Assembly (NCBI GenBank): GCA_964641415.1
Contig: CAZXMW010000002.1
Coordinates: 131,275 to 195,274, forward strand
DNA: 64,000 bases
Origin: JAHECW01 sp964641415
GTDB lineage: Bacteria > Acidobacteriota > Thermoanaerobaculia > Thermoanaerobaculales > Sulfomarinibacteraceae
Reading direction: 5' to 3'
Shown: positions 26,301-34,252 of the stretch, piece by piece
How the letters are laid out: each line of letters starts with the position of its first letter
How positions within the stretch are numbered: position 1 is the stretch's first letter
Translations under genes and position numbers: made by a program
Notes under the pieces: model-generated
Databases searched by the model: none
What the model saw: only the letters and a program-made list of their open reading frames with translations
Told to the model about the DNA's origin: nothing

Positions 26301-28999
26301 CCGGCGGCCTGGTTCACGGAGTGGCTCTTGCCGGCGGCGGTGATCACCGCCTGGCGCGCCGAACCGGTGTTGGCCGTCACCTGGTAGGTCACGGTACCGG
26401 AGCCGGTGCCGCTCGAGCCGGACACGATGTTGATCCAGCCGGCGTTCTCGCTCGCCGACCACGAGCAGCCTGTCGACGGGGTGGTCGTGACGGTGATCGT
26501 GCCGGTACCGCCGTCGCTGCCGAACGAGCGGGAGGTCGGGTTGATGCTGTAGGTGCAGGTGCCGCCGCCGCAGCTGCCGCTGCTCTGCACCGTCACCAGG
26601 CGGCTGACCTGGGGCTGCTGGACACCTCCGGTGGTGGTGACCGTCAGCTTGACGGTTTTGCTGCCGCCGCTCGCGTAGGCGAAGGGCGCGATGTCGCAGG
26701 AGATCGAGCCCGGCGTGCAGGTGAAGAAGCGCGACGCGCCGCCGCAGCCGGTGGCGCCGAAGTCCCAATCCGCCTGCACGATGTCGCTGGCCGACACGCC
26801 GTTGACCTGGAAGGTGATGTTGGTGCCGATCTCGGGGTTGGCGGGGAACCAGGTGAAGTCGACCTGGATGTTGCCGTCGGCGACCTCGAGGTCCTCGACG
26901 AGCGCGACGTCGACGTCGCTGTTGCCGGTGTTGGTCAGGGTGAGCCGGAAGTCGTAGGCGCCCGGGCTCAGGGTCTCGGCGGGAATGACGCACTGCTCGC
27001 CGGGGTCGGTCGAGACCTTGTCACAGCCGCTGAGCTGGTTGACGACGGTCTGGGTTCCGGGTGTGAGCACGTCCCAGTCGAAGTCGAGCGTCGCGCCGGT
27101 CTGGGCCGCCGAGGTGCTCGACAGCGTGATCGTCTCGTTGTGCAGCGGGCTGGTCGGCGCGATGGTGAAGGCGGCCGCCACCGACGAGATCTGGCGGACC
27201 TGCTGCGCCGTGGTGGTGTAGGGCGCCCCGGGCTGGCCGGGGGCGTCGTGGCGGTACTGCACGGTCAAATCGAAGGTCCACTGGCCGCTCTGGTCGAGCA
27301 CGACGCCGGGAACCGGGGAACCCTGATAGTTGGTCGGGCGCCCCACCGGGTCGGTGACGACCCAGTCAAAAGGGCTGCCACCCCCCGGGTCGCCCGGCTG
27401 CCCCTCGGCCACCGCGGTCAGGCTCACCGTGTCGCCGGTGATGGCGACCGGAGGGGTGATGGTGATCGTCGCCTCGGGCGTGCGGTCGATGGCGACCTGC
27501 TGGCTCTTGACCTGATCGGGCGTGCCTCCCGGAACGTAGGGAAACTCGTCGCTCTCGACCGCGACGTGGGCCCAGAACACGTCGGCCGACGCCATGTCGG
27601 CCGGCAGGGTGTAGTTGAGGGGGAAGTTCGACGACACCAGGGTCGTGGATCCGGAGAGCACGGCGTCGCCGTGCGGGCTCGGCCCGTCGGTGATCCAGGT
27701 CGCGTAGCGCTCGCCGCTGAGCGAGGTGTTGGTCACCGTGAGCTGGTTGCCGGGAAACGCGGGCTGCGGCGACAGGGCCAGGTTGGCGACCGGCTCGACC
27801 GGCCCCGCGCACGCCGTCGGGTCGATGACCTGGAGCACGCTGTAGCGCGACAGATACAAGGCGGTGCCGTCGTCGGAGAACAGCGCCATGTCCTCCTTGA
27901 CGCAGGCGCCGAGGCTGTTCCAGGCGTGGCTCGGGTCCCAGAACGACTGGTCGAGGGGCGCCGGGTTCGACGGGTTGGAGACGTCGAAGGTCTGCGGCGT
28001 GGTGCCGCTGTACTGCTGCGCCACGTGGACGATCGGGTACTCGATGGCGACCGAGTTGGCGTCGTCGAGACCGACCAGGGTCGTGGTGGAAAGCAGCTGC
28101 GGGGCCACCGGAGTGCCGCTGCCGTAGCCGATGTCGTAGATCCGCAGCACGCCGGTGTTCGCCACCGCCAGCAGACCGGCAATCTCGTCCACCGCCGCTC
28201 CGTAGCCGCGGAACATGTTGGCCCGGTCGATGCCGCCGTTGCCCATGTAGTCGAGGCCGAAGGTCGGGCTGGTCCGCACCCGGTAGATCCTGAAGTTGTC
28301 GAACAGCTCGGACATGTAGATGACCGGCGGGTTGGTGCCCTCGACCTGGAGACCGTTGGCGATCTGCGGTCCGAAGGCGCCGTTCTCGAGGCACTGGAGC
28401 AACGGGTTGCCGCCCTCGTCGATGCCGTTGAACTGGTAGACGCCGGAGGTGTTGCCGCTGCACGGGGTGGAACCCAGGGTCGCCGCCACCAGGTACTGCT
28501 GACCGCCGTACGAGAAGGTGTAACTGCCCTTGACGATGGTCGCCGCCGAGTTGAAGGTCTTGGGTCCGAAGCTCGGGTTGGCGCCGGTGCCGAGGTCGAA
28601 CAGAACCGTACCCGCCTTGTAGCTGGCGACCCCCCACCGGCAGTCGTCACACACCGAGAAGTTGAAGAGGTCGTAGTCGGAGTCGCCGACGTTGGGGATG
28701 TTGAAGTTGGATGTCGTCACCGAAAGCGGGCTCTGCGGGTTGTTGACGTTGAAAACCTTGATCTCGTTGCCCTCGTCGACGAAGAGGTAGTCGTTGCCCT
28801 TCCAGGTGATGGTCTGGAGCCGGAACACCCGGTCGATCTCCGGCTGCGAGCTGCAGTCTCCGGGGGTGTAGGTGAAGTTCTGCAGGTGCTCGAAGCAGGC
28901 CTGGGCCGCTGCCGGCGCAGCCGGAATCAGCAACAACGACAGCGCAACGGCCAGCGCGACCGCGCGGAAAAGACGACGGATCGAAAGAGAGCGGATCAT
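23366..28999 (-). CDS. Giant secreted protein with propeller, PKD-like and BACON domains and poly-Gly tract
   Basis: A 1877-residue exported protein. A signal peptide and an N-terminal propeller-like region (to about 450, with LVIVD-like segments) come first, then PKD-like beta domains (about 450-810). Three BACON-type domains follow, at about 813-905, 905-995 and 1230-1305, with CSW and GWI(N/F) signatures. A run of 23 glycines (about 1309-1332, codons GGT/GGC) precedes a long C-terminal beta-rich region. BACON domains are seen in surface and mucin/glycan-interacting proteins. Start ATG 28999 has GGAGGTGAG five bases upstream; an ATG at 29029 is inferior. A consensus-like promoter lies at 29019-29048. 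Confidence 0.85.
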   Translation of the reverse strand: MIRSLSIRRLFRAVALAVALSLLLIPAAPAAAQACFEHLQNFTYTPGDCSSQPEIDRVFRLQTITWKGNDYLFVDEGNEIKVFNVNNPQSPLSVTTSNFNIPNVGDSDYDLFNFSVCDDCRWGVASYKAGTVLFDLGTGANPSFGPKTFNSAATIVKGSYTFSYGGQQYLVAATLGSTPCSGNTSGVYQFNGIDEGGNPLLQCLENGAFGPQIANGLQVEGTNPPVIYMSELFDNFRIYRVRTSPTFGLDYMGNGGIDRANMFRGYGAAVDEIAGLLAVANTGVLRIYDIGYGSGTPVAPQLLSTTTLVGLDDANSVAIEYPIVHVAQQYSGTTPQTFDVSNPSNPAPLDQSFWDPSHAWNSLGACVKEDMALFSDDGTALYLSRYSVLQVIDPTACAGPVEPVANLALSPQPAFPGNQLTVTNTSLSGERYATWITDGPSPHGDAVLSGSTTLVSSNFPLNYTLPADMASADVFWAHVAVESDEFPYVPGGTPDQVKSQQVAIDRTPEATITITPPVAITGDTVSLTAVAEGQPGDPGGGSPFDWVVTDPVGRPTNYQGSPVPGVVLDQSGQWTFDLTVQYRHDAPGQPGAPYTTTAQQVRQISSVAAAFTIAPTSPLHNETITLSSTSAAQTGATLDFDWDVLTPGTQTVVNQLSGCDKVSTDPGEQCVIPAETLSPGAYDFRLTLTNTGNSDVDVALVEDLEVADGNIQVDFTWFPANPEIGTNITFQVNGVSASDIVQADWDFGATGCGGASRFFTCTPGSISCDIAPFAYASGGSKTVKLTVTTTGGVQQPQVSRLVTVQSSGSCGGGTCTYSINPTSRSFGSDGGTGTITVTTTPSTGCSWSASENAGWINIVSGSSGTGSGTVTYQVTANTGSARQAVITAAGKSHSVNQAAGVVCNFNLGNHQAVFEPAGGSGSFNINASDESCSWQASTPDGWIFVSSPSGAGSGSVSFVVAENETPHQREGTISVTGAGGFSDDFTVVQNHPFIPVNFDFDIWSPEIGETVTFTTDPRLEVESWSFTSPSCQGDPPVVTCSGAAGECNEIEWAWADPGVKLITMETTTGPQTKSLTVQNSGECPPFCGKDGPPTASFTISPSPALEDEVVTFTDTSGGDELKLAATGLNWSPTSPEIGELVTFIITGHTGDLRAEWDFGESGCAGNPQIQVCTPFFGDCHTIGFEFASAGDKTVSVTVKDPDTGSVLGSTSRTVTVQDSGSCGGVPTCTYTLNPPNWNFPAAGGNMTFDVNTQAGCAWTSSTGNPWVTITAGASGTGSGSVSYDVAENTGGDRSGSISVQNQTHSIFQLGGGGGGGGGGGGGGGGGGGGGGGDTAPTEWLWTVRKGSQVIVTSTEQDFTHVFTDPGFYDVELIASNCAGSDSTTSTLEIIDVPEPEPDVFLVPSAVHTPGLNQTMWKTDLRIFNPGSDPVDVLIEFLPEETNNNQGVVPGIEFVLERRGTRVFDDIVNSIPGIQGDDNKGSLRFVFGQETEVTPLIMSRTFNDTPDGTFGQFVRAVPVQPNTDGFLLLTGLAENLYYRTNLSLANLSDKYAGGVVIRVMNDAGEIVGDPVEVAVLPQSTRQIVRIADQAGVLSDLNIFSLYVFTNDHDVTVSASIIDNATGDPVHVEAVGQSDSTFWVPGLAFLPGANDSFWQSDITFFNHSLDTMAARVEYFSPENAQIGFTPVMRLDIGSANAMFFANVLGETMLPSGVESKGYFVVRGIDGSPAPQIVAKTYNVDGFGGTFGQNLKVFGQADLIHEGASAFITGVSNSSDNQTGFRTNVGVLNTSTTDTAAVDINIYDTSGQRVGRIHNLQIGPGVLLQDNVFNVAYIGDRDMDGSIEIKVLSGGPVAAYGSQVDNQTQDPILIPATFATGLTN

Positions 29000-29018
29000 G
29001 CTCACCTCCACGCAGACA

Positions 29019-29048
29019 ACTATAGGCAACGAAAAAGCCGGCTGTCAA
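29019..29048 (-). promoter_or_regulatory. Sigma70-type promoter of the giant secreted protein
   Basis: On the minus strand TTGACA (29043-29048), an 18-base spacer and TATAGT (29019-29024) lie upstream of the ATG at 28999. The expected start near 29012 gives a leader of only about 13 bases that contains the GGAGGTGAG ribosome site. Confidence 0.8.
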
Positions 29049-29277
29049 CTCGCGACAGCGGAGATTAGGACGAATTTTTTCAACCACTTAGCCGATCAAA
29101 GGCGGCTGTGACCACGGTCACGAGAGCCCTCCGAGTCGTCCGTGAGTCGCGGATCGCGGAACCAGCTCCGCGGTCCGTCCGTCAGTATGGCAATCCAGCG
29201 ATCGAGTGTCCAGCCGAATCAGGACCCGTGACAGATGTTTCACATCTCCGGGGTGAGCGGGTCGCCGGGCGCCCGGC

Positions 29278-29309
29278 AAATAAGAACGGGGCGGCCTGAC
29301 GGCCGCCCC
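29278..29309 (-). terminator. Rho-independent terminator of the 505-residue secreted protein gene
   Basis: Stem GGGGCGGCC / GGCCGCCCC (29288-29296, 29301-29309) with a four-base loop. On the minus strand it is followed by GTTCTTATTT. It lies about 30 bases after the gene's stop. Confidence 0.85.
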
Positions 29310-29340
29310 GGAAAGAAGAGCCCTGAGGCCCGATTGCCGA

Positions 29341-30858
29341 TTAGTTGGTCGGCGGAGCGTTGCCCGGCGAGACCGCGTAACCGTCGGGGTTGACGTAGCT
29401 GTAGTTCACGCCCAGGTTGGGCAGGTACTGGTCGCTGAAGCAGTTCCAGTTCGCCATGACGGCGGCGTCCATGGCGGCGGACCACTGGTCGGCGGCGTTG
29501 TACTTGACGCCCATCCAGGTCTGGTAGAAGTCATCCGGCGGGTTGGTGGCGCCCGGCGGGTAGTTCGAGGCCGGCCACACGAAGAGCATCCAGCCGAAGG
29601 CGCCCGGAGTGTCGAACTGGTCGACGGGGACCTCCTGGGTCTCCAGCGGGATCAGGTTCGGGATGACCGACTCGCCGCCCGGCTGCGACCACGGCACCGT
29701 CGAAACGGTGGTGACCATCTCGTCCTCGTCCCACGCATAGTAGGTGTAGGCGTGGCAGTTGGAGGCGACGAGGGACGACGGCGAGACCTTGACGCCGCCG
29801 ACGCGCTCGAGGTCGTTGGTCCAGTCTAAAGCACTGGAGCCCTTGAAGACGCGGATGTCGGTGCCGATGTTGGGGATGCCGGCGCCGAGGTAGCGGAAGG
29901 CCCACGCGGTGGGCAGCGGCTCACGGAAGTCGGACACGCCGTCGTTCAGCGCCGCGTAGCGGTGGTAGAAGGACACCGGCAGGCCGGTCGGAGCGGTCGT
30001 GGCGACGCTGCCGAGGTCGAGATCGGCCTCGAGGTGGACGGCGGCACTGGCCTCGGAGAAGCGCTCCTCGGTGTTGGTCCAGAAGACGTCACCGATCAGC
30101 ACGTTGTCGTAGCGGGCCTCGTCGATGAAGTAGCCGGCCTGGTCGGGAAACAGCTTGTTGCAGTTCTCGACGACATCGGCGGTGATGTACATCCAGGTCG
30201 GGTAGGTGGTGTCGCGTTCGGCCCAGAACGGCGTCGGGGTGAGCGCGTAGGCACCCGAGAAGGGCTTGTCGCAGTCGTCGCTTTGGAGGCGATCAACGGT
30301 CTGGCTGACCTGCAGGTAGCCCTGGAACAGGTTCAGGAAGCCCGGCGGAATCGGGTTGGTCTCATACAGGCCGGGGTACGAGCTGTTGCTGGTGTTGCAA
30401 CGGTCGCCCAGGCTGTTGGTCGGCTGCGGGTCGTCGAGACCCGGGTTCAGCCACGAGCCGTTCAGCGTGTTGGCCGCCGAGACCGGACCGTTGACCGACA
30501 CACCCTCGTTGCCGGTGTGCGGCTCCCACTTCGTCACCGGCAGCTGGCCGTTGATGAAGATGTCACGGATGTTCATCGAGATGACATCGTAACCGGTGAG
30601 GATGATGTTGAAGTCGAGGATCGCCGCCGAGAAATCGGTCCACACCGTCACGTGGACGACCTGGGCCTCCGACGACACGTTGGTGATCGAGAAGGTGGTG
30701 CTCGTCCCGGTCAGCGGCGCATTGTAGTCAAGCGACACGAACGGGAACAACAGGGTGGCTGCCGGGACCGCGTCGAAGGCGCAGACGTTCGCGTACACGA
30801 CGCTGCTTGCGCCCAGGACCAGCGCGCCGACCAGCGCGAGAGTCACAAATCTTTTCAT
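29341..30858 (-). CDS. Secreted beta-rich protein of unknown function
   Basis: A 505-residue exported protein: signal peptide MKRFVTLALVGALVLGASS, then a mature chain rich in aromatic and Asn/Thr residues with a few cysteines (for example SDDCDKPF, VVENCNK, NCHAYTYYAWDEDE), as in extracellular structural or adhesive proteins. I do not recognise the family. The ribosome site AAGGAG is 7 bases before the ATG. It has its own strong promoter, a 145-base leader and its own terminator, so it is probably an abundantly made monocistronic product. Confidence 0.8.
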   Translation of the reverse strand: MKRFVTLALVGALVLGASSVVYANVCAFDAVPAATLLFPFVSLDYNAPLTGTSTTFSITNVSSEAQVVHVTVWTDFSAAILDFNIILTGYDVISMNIRDIFINGQLPVTKWEPHTGNEGVSVNGPVSAANTLNGSWLNPGLDDPQPTNSLGDRCNTSNSSYPGLYETNPIPPGFLNLFQGYLQVSQTVDRLQSDDCDKPFSGAYALTPTPFWAERDTTYPTWMYITADVVENCNKLFPDQAGYFIDEARYDNVLIGDVFWTNTEERFSEASAAVHLEADLDLGSVATTAPTGLPVSFYHRYAALNDGVSDFREPLPTAWAFRYLGAGIPNIGTDIRVFKGSSALDWTNDLERVGGVKVSPSSLVASNCHAYTYYAWDEDEMVTTVSTVPWSQPGGESVIPNLIPLETQEVPVDQFDTPGAFGWMLFVWPASNYPPGATNPPDDFYQTWMGVKYNAADQWSAAMDAAVMANWNCFSDQYLPNLGVNYSYVNPDGYAVSPGNAPPTN

Positions 30859-30944
30859 TACTCAGCTCCTTCCATTCGAAATTACAGATCCGAAACATGC
30901 GATTTTGCGACCCTTGCGGGCCCACTCCACTTCCACTTCTGCCG

Positions 30945-30955
30945 CATCACCTCCT
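30945..30955 (-). promoter_or_regulatory. Extended Shine-Dalgarno AGGAGGTGAT inside the leader
   Basis: A ten-base perfect match to the anti-Shine-Dalgarno sits about 90 bases before the real start codon. The only ATG beside it (30947) is two bases away, too close for efficient use, and would read a 21-residue frame. It may be a ribosome standby or leader-control site. Confidence 0.35.
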
Positions 30956-31009
30956 GTTAAGTATTTTTTTCTCATAACCTTGAATCCGTTTTATGTCACC
31001 ACACCATAA

Positions 31010-31039
31010 AATATAGCACCGCAACCTTCACGCTGTCAA
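31010..31039 (-). promoter_or_regulatory. Sigma70-type promoter of the 505-residue secreted protein
   Basis: On the minus strand TTGACA (31034-31039), an 18-base spacer and TATATT (31010-31015) give a transcript starting near 31003 with about 145 bases of leader before the ATG at 30858. Confidence 0.8.
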
Positions 31040-31102
31040 GAGTCGAGCGCTTTCTCCACACTGCGTTGATTATCGAACGACGTCGTGCAGATTGTCAAGA
31101 CG

Positions 31103-32797
31103 TCACCGGTCGACCTTGCCGGTGAGCCACAACCGGACGCCGCCCGGAGACTCGTCGACCACGGCGAATGCGGCGACGATGTCGTCGAGCCCGTCGCCGT
31201 TGACGTCGACGAGGTGGATGTCGAACGCCCGGCCGAGCCCGCTGATCTCGGGGCTCTGCTCGAGCAGGAAGACGCCGTCGCCGGCGCCGATCCAGATTTC
31301 CAGCCCGCCGAGCTTGCGGCCCGCCACGAGATCGGTCAGCCCGTCGCCGTTGAGATCGCCGACGCCGACGCGGACGTAGGGGTCGGTCCGGTCGTCGTCG
31401 AAGTAGACCGCGCCCTCCGGCGCGACCAACCCGTCGTCGGTCCACTGGTACCTGATCAGACCGGTCCGCGCGCTGTTGACGCCGCCGATCATTCGGTACT
31501 GCATGAACGCGGCGTAGATCTCGCGGATGCCGTCGTCGCGCACCCGCGGCTCGACGTCGAAGTGGTAGGCATTGCTCAAAACGCCGTGGGAGTACTCCTC
31601 GACCCAGCCGTCGTCGCGGTTGAAGTAGACCAGGGAGCGCCAGTCGGCGGTGTTGGCGCCGAGCACCAGGTCGACGCGCCCGTCGCCGTCGATGTCGGCG
31701 TGCTCGATGTCGTCGCTGATGACGACGATGGGCAGGCCGTCCTCGATGAGCTGCCAGCCGCTCTCGGTGTTGAGCAGCAGCCACACGGTGGGCGCTCCCT
31801 CGACCCGCTGCTGGCTGCCCATGTCGAGGTCGAGCTCGGCGATGAAGGCGATGTCCTCGCGCCCGTTTCCGTCGAAGTCGGCCACCGTGCAGGCGCGCGA
31901 GGTCAGCCGCGGATCCGGCGCTTTGAGCCGCTCGCTGCGGCCGAAGCCTCCGGCGCCGTCGCCGTACAGGATGTACTGCTGCTTGAAGTGGATCGCGAGC
32001 ACGATGTCGCGGTGGCCGTCGCCGTCGAAGTCGCCGGTGGCGATCCCGCCGTAGTCGTACGGGATGCCGCGCAGCCAGCCGGACTCGTCCATCAGACGGA
32101 AGTTACCGGCGCCCAACCCCTTGTAGATGGCGGGCTGGGCGATGCCCTTGCGTGCCGGCGGGAAGACCAGGTCGTCGACGCCGTCCTCGTCGATGTCGTC
32201 GCGGACGAAGTTCATCTGCCACAGGCCGGAGCTCGGCAGACCGCTGTGGTGGGCCGTGAACGACAGCGAGTCGATGAACGGTGGCGGGACGATCTCGGCC
32301 GCGAAGTCGACCCAGTAGTGGTAGGACCCGTGCTCGCGCTCCCACTCGAACCGCTCCTTGATCAGCCGCTGCTCGCCCTGGCGTTGGCTCCACACTCCGT
32401 GCAGCGGCGAGTCCGGATCCTCCGGCGGGATGCCGCGCAGCCAGAGAGAGGTGTCGTCCTCGTCGACGATCTCCATCTTGATCGACACCGCCGGGTGCGG
32501 GTAGGCATGGTCGTCGTCGATCCGCACGGCGATGGACTTCTCCACCCGTCGCGGCTCGAGCCAGTCGGCCATGAACTCATCCCAGGTCTGCAGGCCCTTG
32601 CGCGGCTCCCATTCGAGCGCGGTCTCGCCCTGGGCGGTGGCGAACGCTCTCTCCGAGCTCCCGACCTGGAAGTCGGGCTCGGGCGTCGGGCTCGGGATCG
32701 GCACCTCGGGCAGCTGGGGCGCCTGGGCCGACGCCGACGCGGTCGTGACGGCGGCCGAGAGCAGGGTCGAGACGATGACGGTAATGATGCGATTCAT
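31103..32797 (-). CDS. Secreted FG-GAP/VCBS repeat protein
   Basis: A 564-residue exported protein. A signal peptide (MNRIITVIVSTLLSAAVTTA) and a Pro-rich stretch (PIPSPTPEPDF) precede a beta-propeller-like region. Six EF-hand-like calcium loops are visible (DIDEDGVDDL, DFDGDGHRDI, DFDGNGREDI, DIDGDGRVDL, DLNGDGLTDL, DVNGDGLDDI), the hallmark of FG-GAP/integrin-alpha-type repeats that bind calcium at the cell surface. GGAGG lies 8 bases before ATG 32797. It follows the ABC-2 permease gene by 26 bases, probably in one transcript. Its function, perhaps adhesion or surface display, is inference. Confidence 0.85.
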   Translation of the reverse strand: MNRIITVIVSTLLSAAVTTASASAQAPQLPEVPIPSPTPEPDFQVGSSERAFATAQGETALEWEPRKGLQTWDEFMADWLEPRRVEKSIAVRIDDDHAYPHPAVSIKMEIVDEDDTSLWLRGIPPEDPDSPLHGVWSQRQGEQRLIKERFEWEREHGSYHYWVDFAAEIVPPPFIDSLSFTAHHSGLPSSGLWQMNFVRDDIDEDGVDDLVFPPARKGIAQPAIYKGLGAGNFRLMDESGWLRGIPYDYGGIATGDFDGDGHRDIVLAIHFKQQYILYGDGAGGFGRSERLKAPDPRLTSRACTVADFDGNGREDIAFIAELDLDMGSQQRVEGAPTVWLLLNTESGWQLIEDGLPIVVISDDIEHADIDGDGRVDLVLGANTADWRSLVYFNRDDGWVEEYSHGVLSNAYHFDVEPRVRDDGIREIYAAFMQYRMIGGVNSARTGLIRYQWTDDGLVAPEGAVYFDDDRTDPYVRVGVGDLNGDGLTDLVAGRKLGGLEIWIGAGDGVFLLEQSPEISGLGRAFDIHLVDVNGDGLDDIVAAFAVVDESPGGVRLWLTGKVDR

Positions 32798-32823
32798 GAC
32801 AACCTCCAACGGGTTCCCGGCCG

Positions 32824-33660
32824 CTACAGCAGGTCGGGAATCGTGGTCCGATACCGGTTCATGGCCGCCGCGCCCGCGAGCAGCACCACGGCGGCGAGGG
32901 TGACGAGATAGACGAGGCCGCTCACGGCGGGCGGCGCCACGCCGAGCAGACCGGCGCGGAAGACGCCGACCAGCGGCGTGATCGGGTTCGCCTGGATCAG
33001 AGCCCGCAGCCACTGCTGCTCGACGAGGCTCAACGAGTAGATGATCGGCGCACCGTACAGCGCGAACTGGAGCAACAGCGCCAGCACCTCGGGGACGTCG
33101 GGAAGGGCGACACCGAGCACGCTGACCAGCAGACCGAAGCCGACTGCGAGCAGCACGACCAGGACCAGACCGAGCACGAACCAGCCGACCCCGGCGAGCA
33201 CCAGGTGGCCGGCCCAGGCGCAGTAGGCGACCATCAGGACGACCGCGGCGGCGTGGTGCATCAGAGTGCCGAGGATGTCGCCCACCACCATGACCTCGAG
33301 CGGCAGACGAACCCGCTGCACCAGGGTCGCGTTGGCCCGGATCACCCGCGCCGACCGGAGGACGACGTCGTTGACGGCGAGGTAGGGCACCAATCCGGTA
33401 ATCAGAAATACGCCGAAGGCCACGGGCACCCGAGAAGCAAGATCGATACCATGAAGCTCGATTTTGATTTCGAGGATCATCGAGAACACCACGGTGTACA
33501 GCGCGAACTGAACGGCGGTGCCGAGCGGCGTCCAAAGCCAGCCGAGCAACGCACCGGCGTGGCGGGAGGCGAACGCCCGCCACGCCAGCTGACCGAGGAG
33601 AAAGCGGTGGTCGACGAGAGTCCGCAGCAGCCGTGCGGGGGCGAAGAGGTGACGGGACAT
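32824..33660 (-). CDS. ABC-2 type exporter permease (Wzm-like)
   Basis: A 278-residue membrane protein with six hydrophobic segments and the ABC-2 signature near the N-terminus (QLAWRAFASRHAGALLGWLW) and C-terminus (NPITPLVGVFRAGLLG). This is the layout of polysaccharide export permeases. No ATPase gene adjoins it; the Wzt-like ATPase at 21105-22315 is the natural partner but is 10 kb away. The ribosome site ACAGGAGATCC directly precedes ATG 33660. Confidence 0.88.
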   Translation of the reverse strand: MSRHLFAPARLLRTLVDHRFLLGQLAWRAFASRHAGALLGWLWTPLGTAVQFALYTVVFSMILEIKIELHGIDLASRVPVAFGVFLITGLVPYLAVNDVVLRSARVIRANATLVQRVRLPLEVMVVGDILGTLMHHAAAVVLMVAYCAWAGHLVLAGVGWFVLGLVLVVLLAVGFGLLVSVLGVALPDVPEVLALLLQFALYGAPIIYSLSLVEQQWLRALIQANPITPLVGVFRAGLLGVAPPAVSGLVYLVTLAAVVLLAGAAAMNRYRTTIPDLL

Positions 33661-33732
33661 GGATCTCCTGTGGTGAGTTCCGGCTCGCGCCGGCGGCGCG
33701 TCGACTCGGCTCGGCGGGTCCCCACAGCACCC

Positions 33733-33762
33733 TTGACGTGACGACTCATGCGGGCGTACGAT
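33733..33762 (+). promoter_or_regulatory. Candidate promoter of the XRE-TPR-secreted protein unit
   Basis: TTGACG (33733-33738), an 18-base spacer and TACGAT (33757-33762), upstream of the XRE gene. A GCAGCG/CGCTGC inverted repeat (33779-33794) lies just downstream of the expected start and could be an autoregulatory operator. Confidence 0.45.
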
Positions 33763-33835
33763 ATATAACGTCTCGGGTGCAGCGCGCTCGCTGCGCGCGG
33801 GATGGTACTATACACGTGAGAGGAACGGCAACCAA

Positions 33836-34252
33836 ATGGCGACCACGCTGCACGAGCTGACGACCCCCGCGGCCTCCGTGGGCGCCCGTCTGCGCGCGCT
33901 GCGCAAGGAGCGCCACCTCACCCAGACCGAGCTGGCGCGCCAGATTGGCATTCAACAGTCCGACCTGTCGCGCATGGAGCAGGGCGAGTACCGGGTTTCT
34001 CTCGACAACCTGTTCAAGATTCTCGCCGTCTTCGACGTCGCCATCAACGACTTCTTCCGGGACCAGGCGACCGAGCCCGGGCCCCGCCGGCACCTCAACC
34101 ACGAGGACATGCAGATCCTCCAACAGCTCCGTCAGCTGTCCGAGGGCGGCCGCCGCGAGGTCATGGAGTTCCTCGAGTTCAAGGTCCGGCGCGAGCAGCA
34201 GGACCGGCGGGCGCTCGCAGCCCGCAGGCGCGACCGGGGGACCGGCTCGTGA
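33836..34252 (+). CDS. XRE-family helix-turn-helix regulator
   Basis: A 138-residue protein with a Cro/C1-type HTH at about 15-75 (RLRALRKERHLTQTELARQI; QSDLSRMEQGEYRVSLDNL) and a charged C-terminal tail. The family usually binds an inverted-repeat operator and represses its own promoter. The stop overlaps the next gene's GTG start by 4 bases. Confidence 0.9.
   Translation: MATTLHELTTPAASVGARLRALRKERHLTQTELARQIGIQQSDLSRMEQGEYRVSLDNLFKILAVFDVAINDFFRDQATEPGPRRHLNHEDMQILQQLRQLSEGGRREVMEFLEFKVRREQQDRRALAARRRDRGTGS

Larger units (their letters stand above)
29000..29340. other. Intergenic region with promoter, palindrome and terminator
   Basis: 341 bases between two leftward secreted-protein genes. 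It contains the giant gene's promoter, a 14-base inverted repeat GTGACC-AC-GGTCAC (29108-29121) about 100 bases upstream of the predicted start that could be an operator, and the upstream gene's terminator. I see no gene. Confidence 0.7.
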
